NCBI GenBank assembly: GCA_963575745.1
Contig: CAUYUJ010013891.1
Coordinates: 48,900-112,899 of the forward strand
Length of the DNA: 64,000 nt
DNA from: Prorocentrum cordatum
Taxonomy: Eukaryota; Sar; Dinophyceae; Prorocentrales; Prorocentraceae
Direction: 5' to 3'
Part shown: one piece after another, positions 50,417-59,844 of the stretch
How positions within the stretch are numbered: position 1 is the first letter of the stretch
Layout of the letters: every line of letters starts with the position of its first letter
The notes under the pieces: generated by a model
What the model saw: only the letters and a program-made list of their open reading frames with translations
Told to the model about the DNA's origin: nothing
Databases searched by the model: none
Position numbers and translations under genes: made by a program

Positions 50417-50675
50417 ACCGTGTCGCAGGGGCGGGGCTGGTTACACCGTCGCATGGAACTCCAAAGGCGCTCGGGTGGCCACCATCACGCGCGAGTGCGC
50501 CAGCCGCGGCAACGCGATCGAGATGGAGGTGCAGAAACTGCTGACGCAGAAGAAGTGCGAGGCAGCGAGGGATGCCGAGGAGTACGACTACGACTGGGTC
50601 AGCATCACGGCCGAGCAATGGAAGCAGGCTGCCCTGGACTACCTCGAACTCGTCGCCCCGTCTCTCCTGCGCTGA
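50417..50675 (+). pseudogene. Right half of the coding sequence split by the tyrosine-recombinase element
   Basis: The reading from 50,418 gives AGYTVAWNSKGARVATITRE, CASRGNAIEMEVQKLLTQKK and VSITAEQWKQAALDYLELVA, then TGA at 50,673-50,675. The codon completed by 34,811-34,812 plus 50,417 (CC+A) is in frame with both sides, so excision of 34,813-50,416 would give one continuous ORF. The left half ends in a region that expects such a continuation (EWLIATIAGDVGLGGVPG followed by more coding). Function unknown. Confidence 0.6.
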
Positions 50676-51116
50676 ACTCGAAACCGAACTGGCCGCAGTT
50701 GCGGCGACGCCGCAGTTGCGGGGCTGAACGGGGGCGCGGTCGCTGAGGCTCGAGAGGCTGGCGGCGGTTTGAGGGGGCGGGCGGAGGGCCAGAAGTCGCC
50801 GTCTTTTTTTTTGTTGGGGGGGGGGGGGGGCGCGGGGTGTTTCGCGAGAGCGCGCTCCCGCGCGATCACTGGATTCGCGCATGCGCAGATATTCACAGAG
50901 AAATATGCAGACCTTTTGCGCGAGATGAGTGGGGCTTCCGCGCGGGCGCTGTTCAACAAATGTACGTGTCTTCTCTGTGCACCATTTGTTTGTTCCTTTC
51001 CTTCCCCCCCCTCTGCGCTTGCCATTCCCCCCCCTTCCCCTCCCGCCCCCGCCCTTCGCTGTCATGCCCGCAGCCGCGTGCCAGGCCCGAGCCGCTCGGC
51101 GCGCCGACGCCGATGA

Positions 51117-52385
51117 ATGTCTCCGTGGGCCAAACATGTCACGGCCACGAGGGCGGCGAGCATTTGCTTCGAGGTGGAGTGGCTCCGTTGCGACAGCGGG
51201 GCGCCACCGAAGATGGCCAAGTGCGGCGCCGCGGGTTTCGCGAACATACTGAGCCGCAGTTGCGGCGCCCCCTGCCCCCAAAAGATCAAGGTGCACGCTT
51301 GTGCAGATTTCCCGTGCAATGCGAAGTGGTCGTTGTCGCAGTACGGCGGCGTAGAGCCGCCGAGTTCTCACCTGCGACCGCCCGCAGTTGCGGCGCCCGC
51401 AGCGTCAGCAGCAGTTCCAGCGCCATCGCCTTCTCCAGGGGCCCCCGCTGCAGCAGCGCCAGCAGCTGCTTCCGCAGCGGCAGCAGCAGCTCAAGAACCA
51501 TCGACAGCGCCCGCAGTACCACCACTTCCCCTTCCAGCAGCGGCGCCCCCTCCAGCAGCTCCAGCACCCGCCGCAGTTGCGGCTCCCGCAGCGCCAGCGG
51601 CAGCTGCGTCGGACACCGAGGCCCCCGCAGGGCCATCAGCTCCAGGAGATCCTGCGCCGAAGTCAACCGCGCCCGCAGCGCCATCGCCCCCATCCACCGG
51701 CAGAGACCGCAGATGCGGGTGGGGCTCCTGGAGGGGTGGCAGCTGGCACAGCGGCGCCGCTTGCAGCGCGCGCGCCACCGGCGCGACCGCTGGAGGAGAG
51801 CTGGTCTAATACACACGTCGCTTTCTTCCCCTGCCCAGACCCGCGGGCAGCAGCCGCAGTTGCGGCGCCCACTGCCGCGGCCTTGCGCCCGCGGGTCGCG
51901 GCGCCGCCCCCGGCGCCAGAGACAGTGGTATTTCTGGAAGACGGCGCGGAGATCCAGGCCGCAGTGGCGGCGAGGGTGCCTGACAAAATTATGGCGATCT
52001 TGAGGGAAATCTTATCGGAGGGCCCCCGCATAGGACACGCGGCATTCGTGCTGTTTGCCTTGCGGTTCGCGCGTCGACCGTGCGTGTGGGAAGGCGAAAG
52101 CCGCAAGGACATCCTTTACTTCCTATGCGCCGTGGGCCTCCGCGACGCGCGCTGAGCCATGCGCCGTCGACGGCGTGGCGCGCGTACTTCACAGGGTTTC
52201 CCGCAAGACCGCGGAGGCTTGGGCGTGGGGGGCGCAGGACCTGTGGCCAGTGAGCCCTGGGCACCCTCTCCACGTGTTGCGCCACTGGGTTGCCGCTGTT
52301 GCGGTGGGTGCGCCGTGCGAGGATGGGATGCGCCCGTTGAATGTGTTTTACGGGTCTCTAGGCCAGTGGATCGTGGGGGCCGTTT
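51117..52385 (+). pseudogene. Frame-disrupted ORF upstream of the DDE transposase, unknown function
   Basis: One frame gives KHVTATRAASICFEVEWLRC, MAKCGAAGFANILS and KIKVHACADFPCNAKWSLSQ (51,125-51,345), a Cys-containing, folded-looking stretch. A long Pro/Ala linker (51,370-51,640) follows. A second frame gives FFPCPDPRAAAA and ETVVFLEDGAEIQAAVAARV with KIMAILREILSEG (51,830-52,015). A third gives EPCAVDGVARVLHRVSRKTA and GQWIVGAV, ending at 52,387. I read these as one gene broken by frameshifts, or exons. Possible role: N-terminal part of the transposon's coding unit. Confidence 0.4.
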
Positions 52386-52402
52386 GAGATGGAAATTGCG
52401 GC

Positions 52403-53017
52403 GTGGGCCTGATGGCGATGGTGTTGCAGAAGTCGCTCACTGCCAAGACGCGCAGGTGGGTGCGGGAAGAACTTCACGAGTTCGGAGTGGGCCGCTGGGG
52501 CGAACCATGGTTGCACGACGTGCTCGTGGTCACGCAGGAACTCGACGTCGAGGCTGTGAAGGCGCACCGCAGTTGCGGGGGCAGCGGCCCTCCCAGGTCC
52601 ATCGTCCTGGACGACGCCGAGGGCGAGGGCAAGCCAACAGAAACGCTGGGGGGGCCAGGCGCGCCAAGACCCCTCCTAATGGAAGCGTTGAAATGGCAGA
52701 CGGGTGTGACCGAGGACGGGGCGCTGTTGGCCATAGTTGCATCCGTGACAGAGGCGTTGCAGGAGGAGCAGATCAGGGCGCGCGCGCTGGCCCGCGCGCG
52801 CCCGAAGCCCGCGGCTCAGCCTGAGAAGCGCAAGGTGTCCCCACGCGTGCTTCGAGACCGGCAGTTGGTGTGCAGCGAGTTCGAGAAACACGCCCGCAGT
52901 TGCGGTTGGTTGGGCGTTGGCCGTCTGCCAGAGGGATTGCTCGCGTCGTTTTGCGAGCGGTTCGTATGGCCGAAGGGCTGGGGGTTGCCCCGCCAGAAGG
53001 AGACGGTCGCGCAGTGA
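52403..53017 (+). CDS. 204-codon ORF upstream of the DDE transposase, unknown function
   Basis: Opens with MVLQKSLTAKTRRWVREELHEFG and continues with HDVLVVTQELDVEAV, an Ala/Arg-rich middle and SEFEKHARSCGWLGVGRLPE to a TGA at 53,017. Two exact 12-mer copies fall inside (RSCG at about 52,567 and 52,894). Not recognised; probably part of the same decayed transposon as the transposase that starts 40 bases downstream. Could also be two unrelated exons. Confidence 0.4.
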   Translation: MGLMAMVLQKSLTAKTRRWVREELHEFGVGRWGEPWLHDVLVVTQELDVEAVKAHRSCGGSGPPRSIVLDDAEGEGKPTETLGGPGAPRPLLMEALKWQTGVTEDGALLAIVASVTEALQEEQIRARALARARPKPAAQPEKRKVSPRVLRDRQLVCSEFEKHARSCGWLGVGRLPEGLLASFCERFVWPKGWGLPRQKETVAQ

Positions 53018-53053
53018 TTCTACAGGGGGCGCCGAAAAGACGACCTTGCCGCA

Positions 53054-54400
53054 GTGGGCTGCGCTGGCCAGCGCCGCGGCCGCGGCGCGCGAGGGGCGCC
53101 GACGAAGGCTCCATGGCTGATGTCCGCTCTATACGAATGGTGGTCCCACATGAGGTACTCGGTGGACTGGGGGGCGGTGGCGAAGCGAACCGCAGCCGCG
53201 GAAGAGAAGCCCAAGATGCCCGCCAGTTTCCGCCAGTCTTTGCGGCGCACCAGGGCGAAGCGTGTTGTCGCGGAGTATTGCGAGGAGGCCATGAAGCGGG
53301 GGATCAAACCGAAAGTGCCGCAGTTGCGGCCCCGATGGTGGGCCAAGTGGCGGCGCTCCTACGGACTGAGCATGAGGAAGCCGAATCGCAAAAGCAAGAT
53401 CCCCAAGTGGCTGCTCCGATCGCGCTTCGAGACAATGATCCTGAATGTGGCGAGGGTCCGCGCAGCCGCGGAGGAGCTTTTGGGGCGCGACCCGCGCGCC
53501 CTGAACTGGGGCCAGTTGCCTTTTCACCACAGCGAGTCCTCCTCGGCCTCGAAGCCGACCTTAGCTGTGAGGGGTGGCATTGCTCCGCTCGCGGAGGCGC
53601 GCGACGACGGCAAGAGTCGGTGGACCGCCAACCTGACGGTGTCGAGCGACGTGGAGGACATCCGCAGTTGCGGACCTCCGCCCGCGGAGCTGATGTTCAA
53701 GGGGGGGGCTGTCGTCGCTGAGGACATGGCCGCTCGTGCCCGCAGTGGCGGCTTCCCGCCGTGGGTGAGCGCGGCGTCGTCTGAGGAGGGGTCTTACCGC
53801 ACTGACGATGTCATATCGTTCCTGCGGCGGCGCTTGCGGGAGCGGCCCGACGACCCGCAGTTGCTGGGGAAGTGGCGCGTCCTCGTGGCCGATGACCATT
53901 GCCCGCGCAAAGCGGACGCTGTGCGGATACTCGCCTGGCAGCACGGCGACGCGTTGATCATTCGCGGCGGAGGGGCAACCGCAGTTGCGCAGTTGTGGGC
54001 GCGGACTTGAACCTGCACGTGAAACGCTTGTACATTGCCTTCGAAACCAAAGCGCTGGTGCAGCATATGGCTTTCGGAAACACGTGCCGCAGTTGCGGCG
54101 TGCCGAGTGTGCGGGCTTGATGGCTTCTGTGCTCATCAATGTGCAGTTGCACGTCGACGCTGCGCAGGGTTTCCGGAAGGTCGGCATGCGGGCGCCTTTT
54201 GACAAGTCTGGCGATCTGGAGATTTGCCGAGAGGCGGCGCAGCTCTGGGAAGCAGGGGGCCTTCGAGCGAAAGTGGATGCCGCAGTCGCGGAGGTCAGGG
54301 GGGAATGCCGGAAGGGGCGCCTCAAGTGGTCGAGCGAAGACGTGACGCGGCTCGTGCACTCGTGCACGAGTACGAGACGCATAAAACTTCAGATACCGCG
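53054..54400 (+). pseudogene. DDE superfamily transposase, frame-disrupted
   Basis: Frame 1 (53,054-54,010): helix-turn-helix-like WWAKWRRSYGLSMRKPNRKSK (about 53,340-53,400), FETMILNVARVRAAAEE, and NWGQLPFHHSES (53,503-53,540), where a catalytic Asp would normally precede Gln. Next are SRWTANLTVSSDVED and WRVLVADDHCPRKADAV (about 53,875-53,920, second Asp). Frame 2 resumes as GADLNLHVKRLYIAFETKAL (from about 53,996, third acidic residue), then frame 3 as VPQLRRAECAGLMASVLINV. This matches DDE_1-type (Pogo/Tigger-like) transposases in order and spacing. The first frame break is an 8-bp duplication, 53,980-53,987 repeated at 53,988-53,995. The first catalytic Asp appears replaced by Gly, so it is dead. 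Confidence 0.7.
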
Positions 54401-55237
54401 TTGAGCAAGCTCGGAGACGAAGTGCTTGGCGCGGAGCCAGGCTACGAGGAAAGCGACGAGGGGGGTGAGGACGCCGAGAGGGAGGAGGGGGGCGACGAGG
54501 AGGGCGAGGGGGCCGACTGGGAGGGGGCTATGGCGGAGCACAGCGCTGCCGCAGTTGCGGATGATGGGCCTCGGGGAGAGCAGGCGCCTATGGACTCCGT
54601 GGTGGTCGACGCCCATGCGGCCATGCAGATCGAAGTGGCGATGTCTGTGGCAGACGCGCTTCGCGAGGCGGAAGGCATGCTGCGCAATGTGGGCATGGAG
54701 AAAATTGCGCAACATTGCCGTGCAGAACAACGCGAGCAGAAGAAGCGACTGCGAGAGCTGGCGCGGGAGGACGACGACTTCCTACGGGCGTTGGCTGCCC
54801 AGCGAGACCACTATGTCGCAGTTGCGGCGAAACAGCTGCGCTCGGTGACTGAGGCGAACGACAGGGCGAAGGCCCTCCGCGACATCAAGAAGCATGTTCG
54901 GGAGGCCGAATCTGTTTTGAGGGAGAAGAAGGCCGCAGTTGCGGCGGAGGGGGCCCTGGCTAACAAGTTCGCGCTGGCCCAGTGGAATCCAGAGGAGTTC
55001 AAGACCAAGAAAATACAAGATGGCTGCTTTGGACCGCCTGGCTCGCGGAAAGGGCGCCCTCTCGGACGAGCAAAGGGGAGGGTGGGGCTGGTTCAAAACG
55101 AACTGGGACGAACAGATGTGCAAGGAGCACGAGGAGCAGTGGCCGTTGACGCTTGCCAGGTGGCTGCAGCGACTCGCCAGCGACGCGGCTTCTGGGAATC
55201 GCTTGGCGTTGTCGCAGTTCGGGCATTCGGAGACTGA
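54360..55237 (+). pseudogene. Acidic, coiled-coil C-terminal region following the DDE transposase
   Basis: In the frame open from 54,224 the readable part begins HEYETHKTSDTALSKLGDEV, followed by an Asp/Glu-rich block (54,440-54,520). A long helical segment comes next (AMSVADALREAEGMLRNVG, REQKKRLRELAREDDDFLRA). After about 55,020 the frame degrades, while the +1 frame reads MAALDRLARGKGALSDEQRG and GWGWFKTNWDEQMCKEHEEQ (54,939-55,328), so another frame change occurs there. AAVA codons mark 12-mer copies at 54,549, 54,816 and 54,933. Probably the C-terminal part of the transposon protein. Confidence 0.45.
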
Positions 55238-55869
55238 GAGGACCCCGGGCGGGCAAATGGCCATGGTGGTTCCAGCCATAGCCCCTGCAAGCCGCAGTTG
55301 CGGACCTGGGGGGGGGGGTCCATCATGAGTCAAACTGAGTGCAAAAACCGCAGTTGCGGACTTTCGAGAGGTGTTGTCGCTGCGCGCCCCGCGGACGGAT
55401 GGCTCCAAGTGCGTTTCAATGTGTGTAGTGATGCGACAAAATTGTATCCTCGCCCTCCTCCTGCCGCCCCCCCGCCCCCCTTGCCTCCTCGTGCCATCCG
55501 ACTCCAACGTGTCCTTCTTTCCCCCCATCCCCTGCCATCTACTCCCACTCTCCTTTTGGGCGCGTCGGTAGCCGCCGAGGCTCGAGGCCGCGCCCGCGCG
55601 GTGGCTCCCACGTGGCCGCGCAGTGGCTCCCGGCGGCGGCCTCCGTCAGGCAGCGCCCGGCGATGCCGGTCGGACCTCGTTCCGCCAACGCTGAGTTCAT
55701 CCGCGTGGGCGAAGACGAAGCCGCAGTTGCGGCGGATGACGAGGAAGCCGCAGTTGCGGAAGATGACGACGACCAAAGGACGCAAGATGGCGAAAGTACC
55801 GTCGCGTCCTCGGCTGCGCCCGCTGACGGGGCGGAGCCGCAGGGAGATTCGGAAGCCGCAGCTGCGGCG

Positions 55870-56220
55870 GCCAACGAGCCCTGCACCGGTCGCGGGTAAG
55901 CCACTTTGTATACTTTTGCTTTTGCGCTTTTTGTAAAGTAGTTGTAAAGTAGTTGTAAGTGCACCGCAACCGCCTTATAACAAGGCTGCAACGTAGTTAT
56001 AATAGCGTTAGCGGGATTATAATTTCAGGTGACAGATTGCGGTTTTATAACTTCTTATAAAAGTTGTGACCCAGTCATAACTGCTTTCCTGATTTCAACA
56101 TAATTCTGAGCCGCCGGATTGTGAAAACTTATAAAACATACGACCCAGTTCTTAGAATTATATAAATTTATGGAAAAGTATGAAAAATATGAAGAATGAT
56201 ATTTGTTTAAGATTCGCGCT
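55870..56220. other. AT-rich spacer bordering the motif island
   Basis: A sharp drop in GC content relative to neighbours. It contains GTTGTAAAGTAGTTGTAAAGTAGTTGTAAG and several TTATAA words (for example 55,976, 56,001, 56,045, 56,057). No ORF. It may mark the 3' end of the transposon, but no inverted-repeat partner was found near 33.4 kb. Confidence 0.4.
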
Positions 56221-56428
56221 GCATGGGGGGGTGATGTCGCACGGCGGGGGGGCACTCGCCTGATAAGGGACCCCGCGGGCGCCCTTGGCGCCCCCCTGAA
56301 AAGTTACAGAAACCGCGCCCGACAGCCAACGGGCACTCTAACGCGCCGCAGCCGTGCAATCACGGCGGCGGATTGCCTCTGCCCTTTGTGCGTTGGGGGT
56401 CCACGATGCGCACGGGTCAGAAAAATAA

Positions 56429-56890
56429 TCACACCAGCTCTCTTGGCGCATGTGGTTTAGAGAGTTTCCTTTCCCCCCTCCCCTGGGCCTGGGCGGGGGG
56501 CGCGGCGACGCGTTGGAGTGTCCAAAATGGCATCGGCGAGGGAGCCAACATCATTGATGCCACTAAGGTTTTGGCCCCATTTTGGCTTCCTGGGGGGGGG
56601 GGGGGGTGCCGATTGAGGACCCCCCCTCTGTTGACCAATCTCCTCCAAGATGGCTCGAGGAAGCGCCCAGGAGGCCCCGAGAGGTCCCAGGGTGGCCCCA
56701 CGAGGCCCCCAAAGCCCCCCAAGGGGCCCCCCAAGACCCCGAAGAGCCCCCCAGGATCGCCAAAAGACCCCCAAGACGTCCCAAGAGGTCACCACGAATC
56801 GCCCAAGAGATACCCCAAGAGGCTCCGAGAGGCATCCAAGAGACCTCTGGCCCTTGTGGTTGCCCTCCTCCTCCTCCTGTTCCTCCTTCC
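56429..56890 (-). repeat. Family R copy, reverse orientation
   Basis: Reverse-complement words (CCAAGATGGCTCGAGGAAGC, CCCAAGAGGTC, CCCCAAGACC) run from about 56,640 to 56,850. They are preceded by an ATGGCATCGGCG / GGTTTTGGCCCCATTTTGG segment and a G-tract at 56,593-56,605. This is the only copy of the family in this orientation in the window. Confidence 0.65.
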
Positions 56891-57080
56891 TGCTCCTACT
56901 CCTTCTCTTCCTCTTCCTCCTCCTCCTCCGCCTCCTCCTCGTCCTATTCATCCTCCTTGTTCCCGCTCCCTCATCCATCCATCCATCCATCCACCTCGTC
57001 CTTCTCCTCTTCGCTCCTTTGCGCGGTTCGGCCGTCCTCCTCTTTTCTGCCGCGCTTCCTTGATCACTTCAACTCGCCTG
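56890..57080. repeat. Pyrimidine-rich (CTC) tract
   Basis: CTCCTCCT and TCCATCCATCCATCCAT runs with no coding evidence. Similar in composition to the tract at 14.9-15.1 kb. Confidence 0.7.
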
Positions 57081-57368
57081 GGCATCGTTTCTGGATGGGC
57101 GGGCGCGGATGCGCGCAGCGTCTGCAGTTCGATAGACAAGCGCGGCAGACCAGCACGGCGGACCAGCGCAAGGAATACATCGCGTGTTAGTTCGTTTGCC
57201 GTGCTACTTGTCGTAGTTGCGTGGTCAGCGTGTGTCACTTCTGCCCATCTTACGTGGCGGGGGGGGGGATGGGGCGATGATGAGGAGGATGGGGTCATAG
57301 CCGTTTTGACCCGGGGAGTTGGCGCGCTTGCGGTTCGACGGCTGCGCCGCCGATCGAGCAGGCCGAGA

Positions 57369-58256
57369 ATGGCGGCCCAGGCGTCGACTGCAGCCGTGGC
57401 CGTGGCCTCTTGCACGTTCACGTGCATCGACTGCGAGAAGCCCAAGGCAGTCCTCCCTTCTCCCGCCTCCGCCCTCCTCTTGTTCGCCCCGTTCCTCCTC
57501 CTTCCCCCCTTCTCCTTCTCCTCCTCGCCCTCCTCCTCCTTCCCCGCCTTCTCCTCGTATTCCTCCTCCTTGCCCTCTTCCCTGGCCCCTCGTCCTCCTC
57601 CCCGTCGTCCTCCCCCGCGCCCCTCCTCCTCCTCCTCCTCCTCCTCCTCCTCCTCCTCCTTGTCCTTCCCCTCTTCCTCCTCCCCCTGCTCCTCCTCCTC
57701 CTCCGCGTCCTCGTCCTCGTCGTGCTCCTCCTCCTCCTCCCCCTCCTCGTCCTCCCCCCCCCCTCCTCCTCCTCCTCCCCGGGTCGAGGGCGCCTTGGCG
57801 TGCGTGACTAAGAGTGGGGTGGAAAAGATGCGCTGTTCAGACTGCAACAGCTTCAGGGGCAAGCGGAACCGCCGGTTCAAGGAGCCAGTGCTGAAGGGCC
57901 AATGGCACAAGTTCGGCGCCGACAAGCGCGCCCAGTTCGTCGAGCAGCACCGCGACGACCGCGATGCCCTCCTCGCGGTTCTCTGGGCGAAGGCCAACGA
58001 GACCAAGCGCGAGAAGGCCAGCGAGGGGCGCGCAGGGACGGGCCACTACATGGGCGAGAAGGACGCGTGGGACACATACTTCGAGAAGCCCGAGGTGGCC
58101 AAGGCCATCCCCGCGAACGCCGACATTTTCGCTTGCGAAGTCACGGGCCGCATAATGTACGAGGGCCTCAACTATGCGCGCTCGGATGCGGCGCGAGGAG
58201 CCCGAGAAGGTCGCGACGGGGGAGTTCACCAGCGAGAGGACCCTGGAGAGGAGTAA
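57369..58256 (+). CDS. Zinc-finger-like CxxC protein with an in-frame low-complexity linker, N-terminal part
   Basis: ATG at 57,369. Residues 14-33 carry CTFTCIDCEKPKAV (CxxxCxxC), and ACVTKSGVEKMRCSDCNSF follows at about 57,798-57,855 (CxxC), which could form one zinc site. Between them about 310 bases of CTC/TCC repeat (57,465-57,780) stay open in this frame and would encode a Ser/Pro/Leu linker. Then FKEPVLKGQWHKFGADKRAQ, ALLAVLWAKANETKREKASE and AWDTYFEKPEVAKAIPANAD give a folded, charged region. I recall a multi-copy dinoflagellate family with this CxxC...KSGxEKxRCSDCN signature; its function is not known to me. The frame ends at 58,256, but the protein seems to continue in the +1 frame from about 58,190. 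Confidence 0.6.
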   Translation: MAAQASTAAVAVASCTFTCIDCEKPKAVLPSPASALLLFAPFLLLPPFSFSSSPSSSFPAFSSYSSSLPSSLAPRPPPRRPPPRPSSSSSSSSSSSSLSFPSSSSPCSSSSSASSSSSCSSSSSPSSSSPPPPPPPPRVEGALACVTKSGVEKMRCSDCNSFRGKRNRRFKEPVLKGQWHKFGADKRAQFVEQHRDDRDALLAVLWAKANETKREKASEGRAGTGHYMGEKDAWDTYFEKPEVAKAIPANADIFACEVTGRIMYEGLNYARSDAARGAREGRDGGVHQREDPGEE

Positions 58257-58758
58257 GCGCGCGGCTGGCGGCGCCCCCGCGACAGGAGGGCCGCGCGCCG
58301 CCGCGCCTGGAGGTGAGGGGGGCGGCGCTGGTGGCAACGACGGCAAGGGCGTCAATACGAAGAAAACGGTTAAGGTGACCCCTGCCCAGAGGACCGCGCT
58401 CAAAAAGGCCAAGGACTTCCTCTCGAAACAGAGGGATGTCATCCAGACGAACTTGGGCGACGCGGAGAAGGCCAACGAGGGGCAGTCCATGGCGCGGCAG
58501 CCCCTGCCAGCCTGCAGGGCGGTCGCGGTGGAGATCGGGGCCATCTCGGCGGAGATCGACGCCGTCGCCGACGAGGCCTTCGAGCCGCCTGAGGGCTTCA
58601 AGGTGGGTGGGATCAACGGCAGGATCAAGCTTCTGAAGGAGAAGGCCAGGGAGCAGATCCGCAAGCTGTTCCTCCAGCGCCAGGGGGCGCAGGAGGAGCT
58701 GCAGCTGCCGGGGGGCGGAGTGCCGACCGCGGAGCCTTGGTCTGGTAAGGGTTCCTGA
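58174..58758 (+). CDS. Zinc-finger-like protein, C-terminal helical part (frame +1)
   Basis: Opens at 58,174 overlapping the previous frame; the reading EEPEKVATGEFTSERTLERSKRA continues the upstream protein after a one-base shift near 58,180-58,200. A Gly/Ala linker is followed by helices (TPAQRTALKKAKDFLSKQRD, IKLLKEKAREQIRKLFLQRQ) predicted to be coiled coil, then TGA at 58,756-58,758. The break could be a mutation, a consensus error or a small intron. Probably one gene of about 460 codons in total. Confidence 0.55.
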   Translation: MRARMRREEPEKVATGEFTSERTLERSKRAAGGAPATGGPRAAAPGGEGGGAGGNDGKGVNTKKTVKVTPAQRTALKKAKDFLSKQRDVIQTNLGDAEKANEGQSMARQPLPACRAVAVEIGAISAEIDAVADEAFEPPEGFKVGGINGRIKLLKEKAREQIRKLFLQRQGAQEELQLPGGGVPTAEPWSGKGS

Positions 58759-58759
58759 G

Positions 58760-59340
58760 CGATGCGTTCGCGATTTCACTATTGCATGCCCCAGGCAGGC
58801 TGCTTCGGGTATATGTTCGCTTGTCGGCCCTGATGCAGTCGCCGCCCGAGGGGCGCCAGTGCCTCGCAGCCAGCCGTGGGTGGGCCATCTCTTGCGCCAG
58901 GCATGCCATTTTTGTTTACTCTTCTCTTTGGCACGCCTGCGGCCCCTTAGGATGCATCGCGGCTACTCGGCCCAAGACGCGCGCGCGTGGATGCCCGCCC
59001 CCTCCCCCCCCCCCCCCCAATCCCCCGCCAGACCCATCCCGTCATGAGAGGCGTTACGTGTATATGGTTATCATGGGTCGCGTGGGCTGGGCAGTCGTTC
59101 TGCTGCTTGCGATGCTGGCCAGCCTGCCAAGATAGCAATAACGCTCAGCGCGTTGAGAAGTGGCGCGCTGCGAAGGCCATTGTAGCTACACGCGCACAGT
59201 TGCCCTCCCTATATACAACATCTAGGGCGAGTCGGTGCCGCCAAGTGCAGCATTTGGGTATTGCTGATTACGCTTGTCGTTGGGCACTGTGCAACCTGGG
59301 CGGCCGCCACAAGACGCGACGTGACAGCGAGCTCTGTGCC
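58760..59340. other. No recognisable gene
   Basis: Mixed sequence downstream of the zinc-finger-like gene. A C-tract (CCTCCCCCCCCCCCCCCAATCCC, about 59,002) and short ORFs only. Confidence 0.35.
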
Positions 59341-59344
59341 GTGC

Positions 59345-59775
59345 AGAATGCTACTCGCTATGCTGTTCGGTATGGTACTCGATCTGCTTCTCGCTACGTC
59401 ATTTCACCTCCCACTCGCCGTGCTACTCGCTGTGCTAATCGCTATGCTACTCGCCGTGCTACGCGCTACGCTACTCGCTATGCTACCCGCTATGCTAATC
59501 GCTATGGTCGTGGCTATTATGCTCGCGATGGTCGTCGCGATGCTACTCGCGATGCGATTCCTTATCGTACTTCTATGCTATTCGATATGCTACTCGCCAT
59601 GCTACTCGCCATGCTACCCGCTACGCTAGTCGATATGGTATTACATATGGTATTCCTCATGCTGCTCGCTATGCGATCGCAGTGCGACTCTCCATGCGTA
59701 TCGCTATAGGGCTCGCTATAATACTTGGTATGTTACTCCTTGTGCTACTCGCTATGCTACTCGCAATGCTATGTT
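59345..59775 (+). repeat. 12-bp tandem array, consensus ATGCTACTCGCT
   Basis: About 35 units of GCTATGCTACTCGCTATGCTACTCGCC-type sequence with substitutions (TAATCG, TACCCG, TGGTCG). Because 12 is divisible by three, all frames stay open: one frame gives LLAMLLAM-type hydrophobic sequence, another ATRYATRY. No support for translation. Confidence 0.9.
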
Positions 59776-59844
59776 ATGCGACGCGTCGCCATCACAAGCA
59801 CCGCAGTTCTCATCAGTTCGTTCCTCAGCACCACGTCGTTCAAG

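Larger units (their letters stand above)
50693..55867 (+). repeat. Right island of CCGCAGTTGCGG motifs
   Basis: Exact copies start at 50,693, 50,710, 51,254, 51,382, 51,571, 51,854, 52,567, 52,894, 53,318, 53,662, 54,087, 54,549, 54,933, 55,292, 55,348, 55,722 and 55,748 (17 copies). Variants lie at 51,959, 53,740, 53,979, 54,281, 54,816 and 55,856. The core is the inverted repeat CCGCA-GT-TGCGG. Every copy has the GT spacer on the plus strand, so they are oriented. They occur in all three frames of neighbouring ORFs (RSCG, PQLR or AAVA). Confidence 0.93.

Noticed and set aside
53054-54010. Reading the 318-codon ORF as a complete host protein
   Set aside because: It ends at an 8-bp duplication, and the transposase reading continues in the next frames.
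50693-55867. CRISPR-like array of a repeated palindrome
   Set aside because: Copies are only 12 bp, irregularly spaced from 14 to over 500 bp, lie within ORFs and have no spacer pattern; the genome is eukaryotic.
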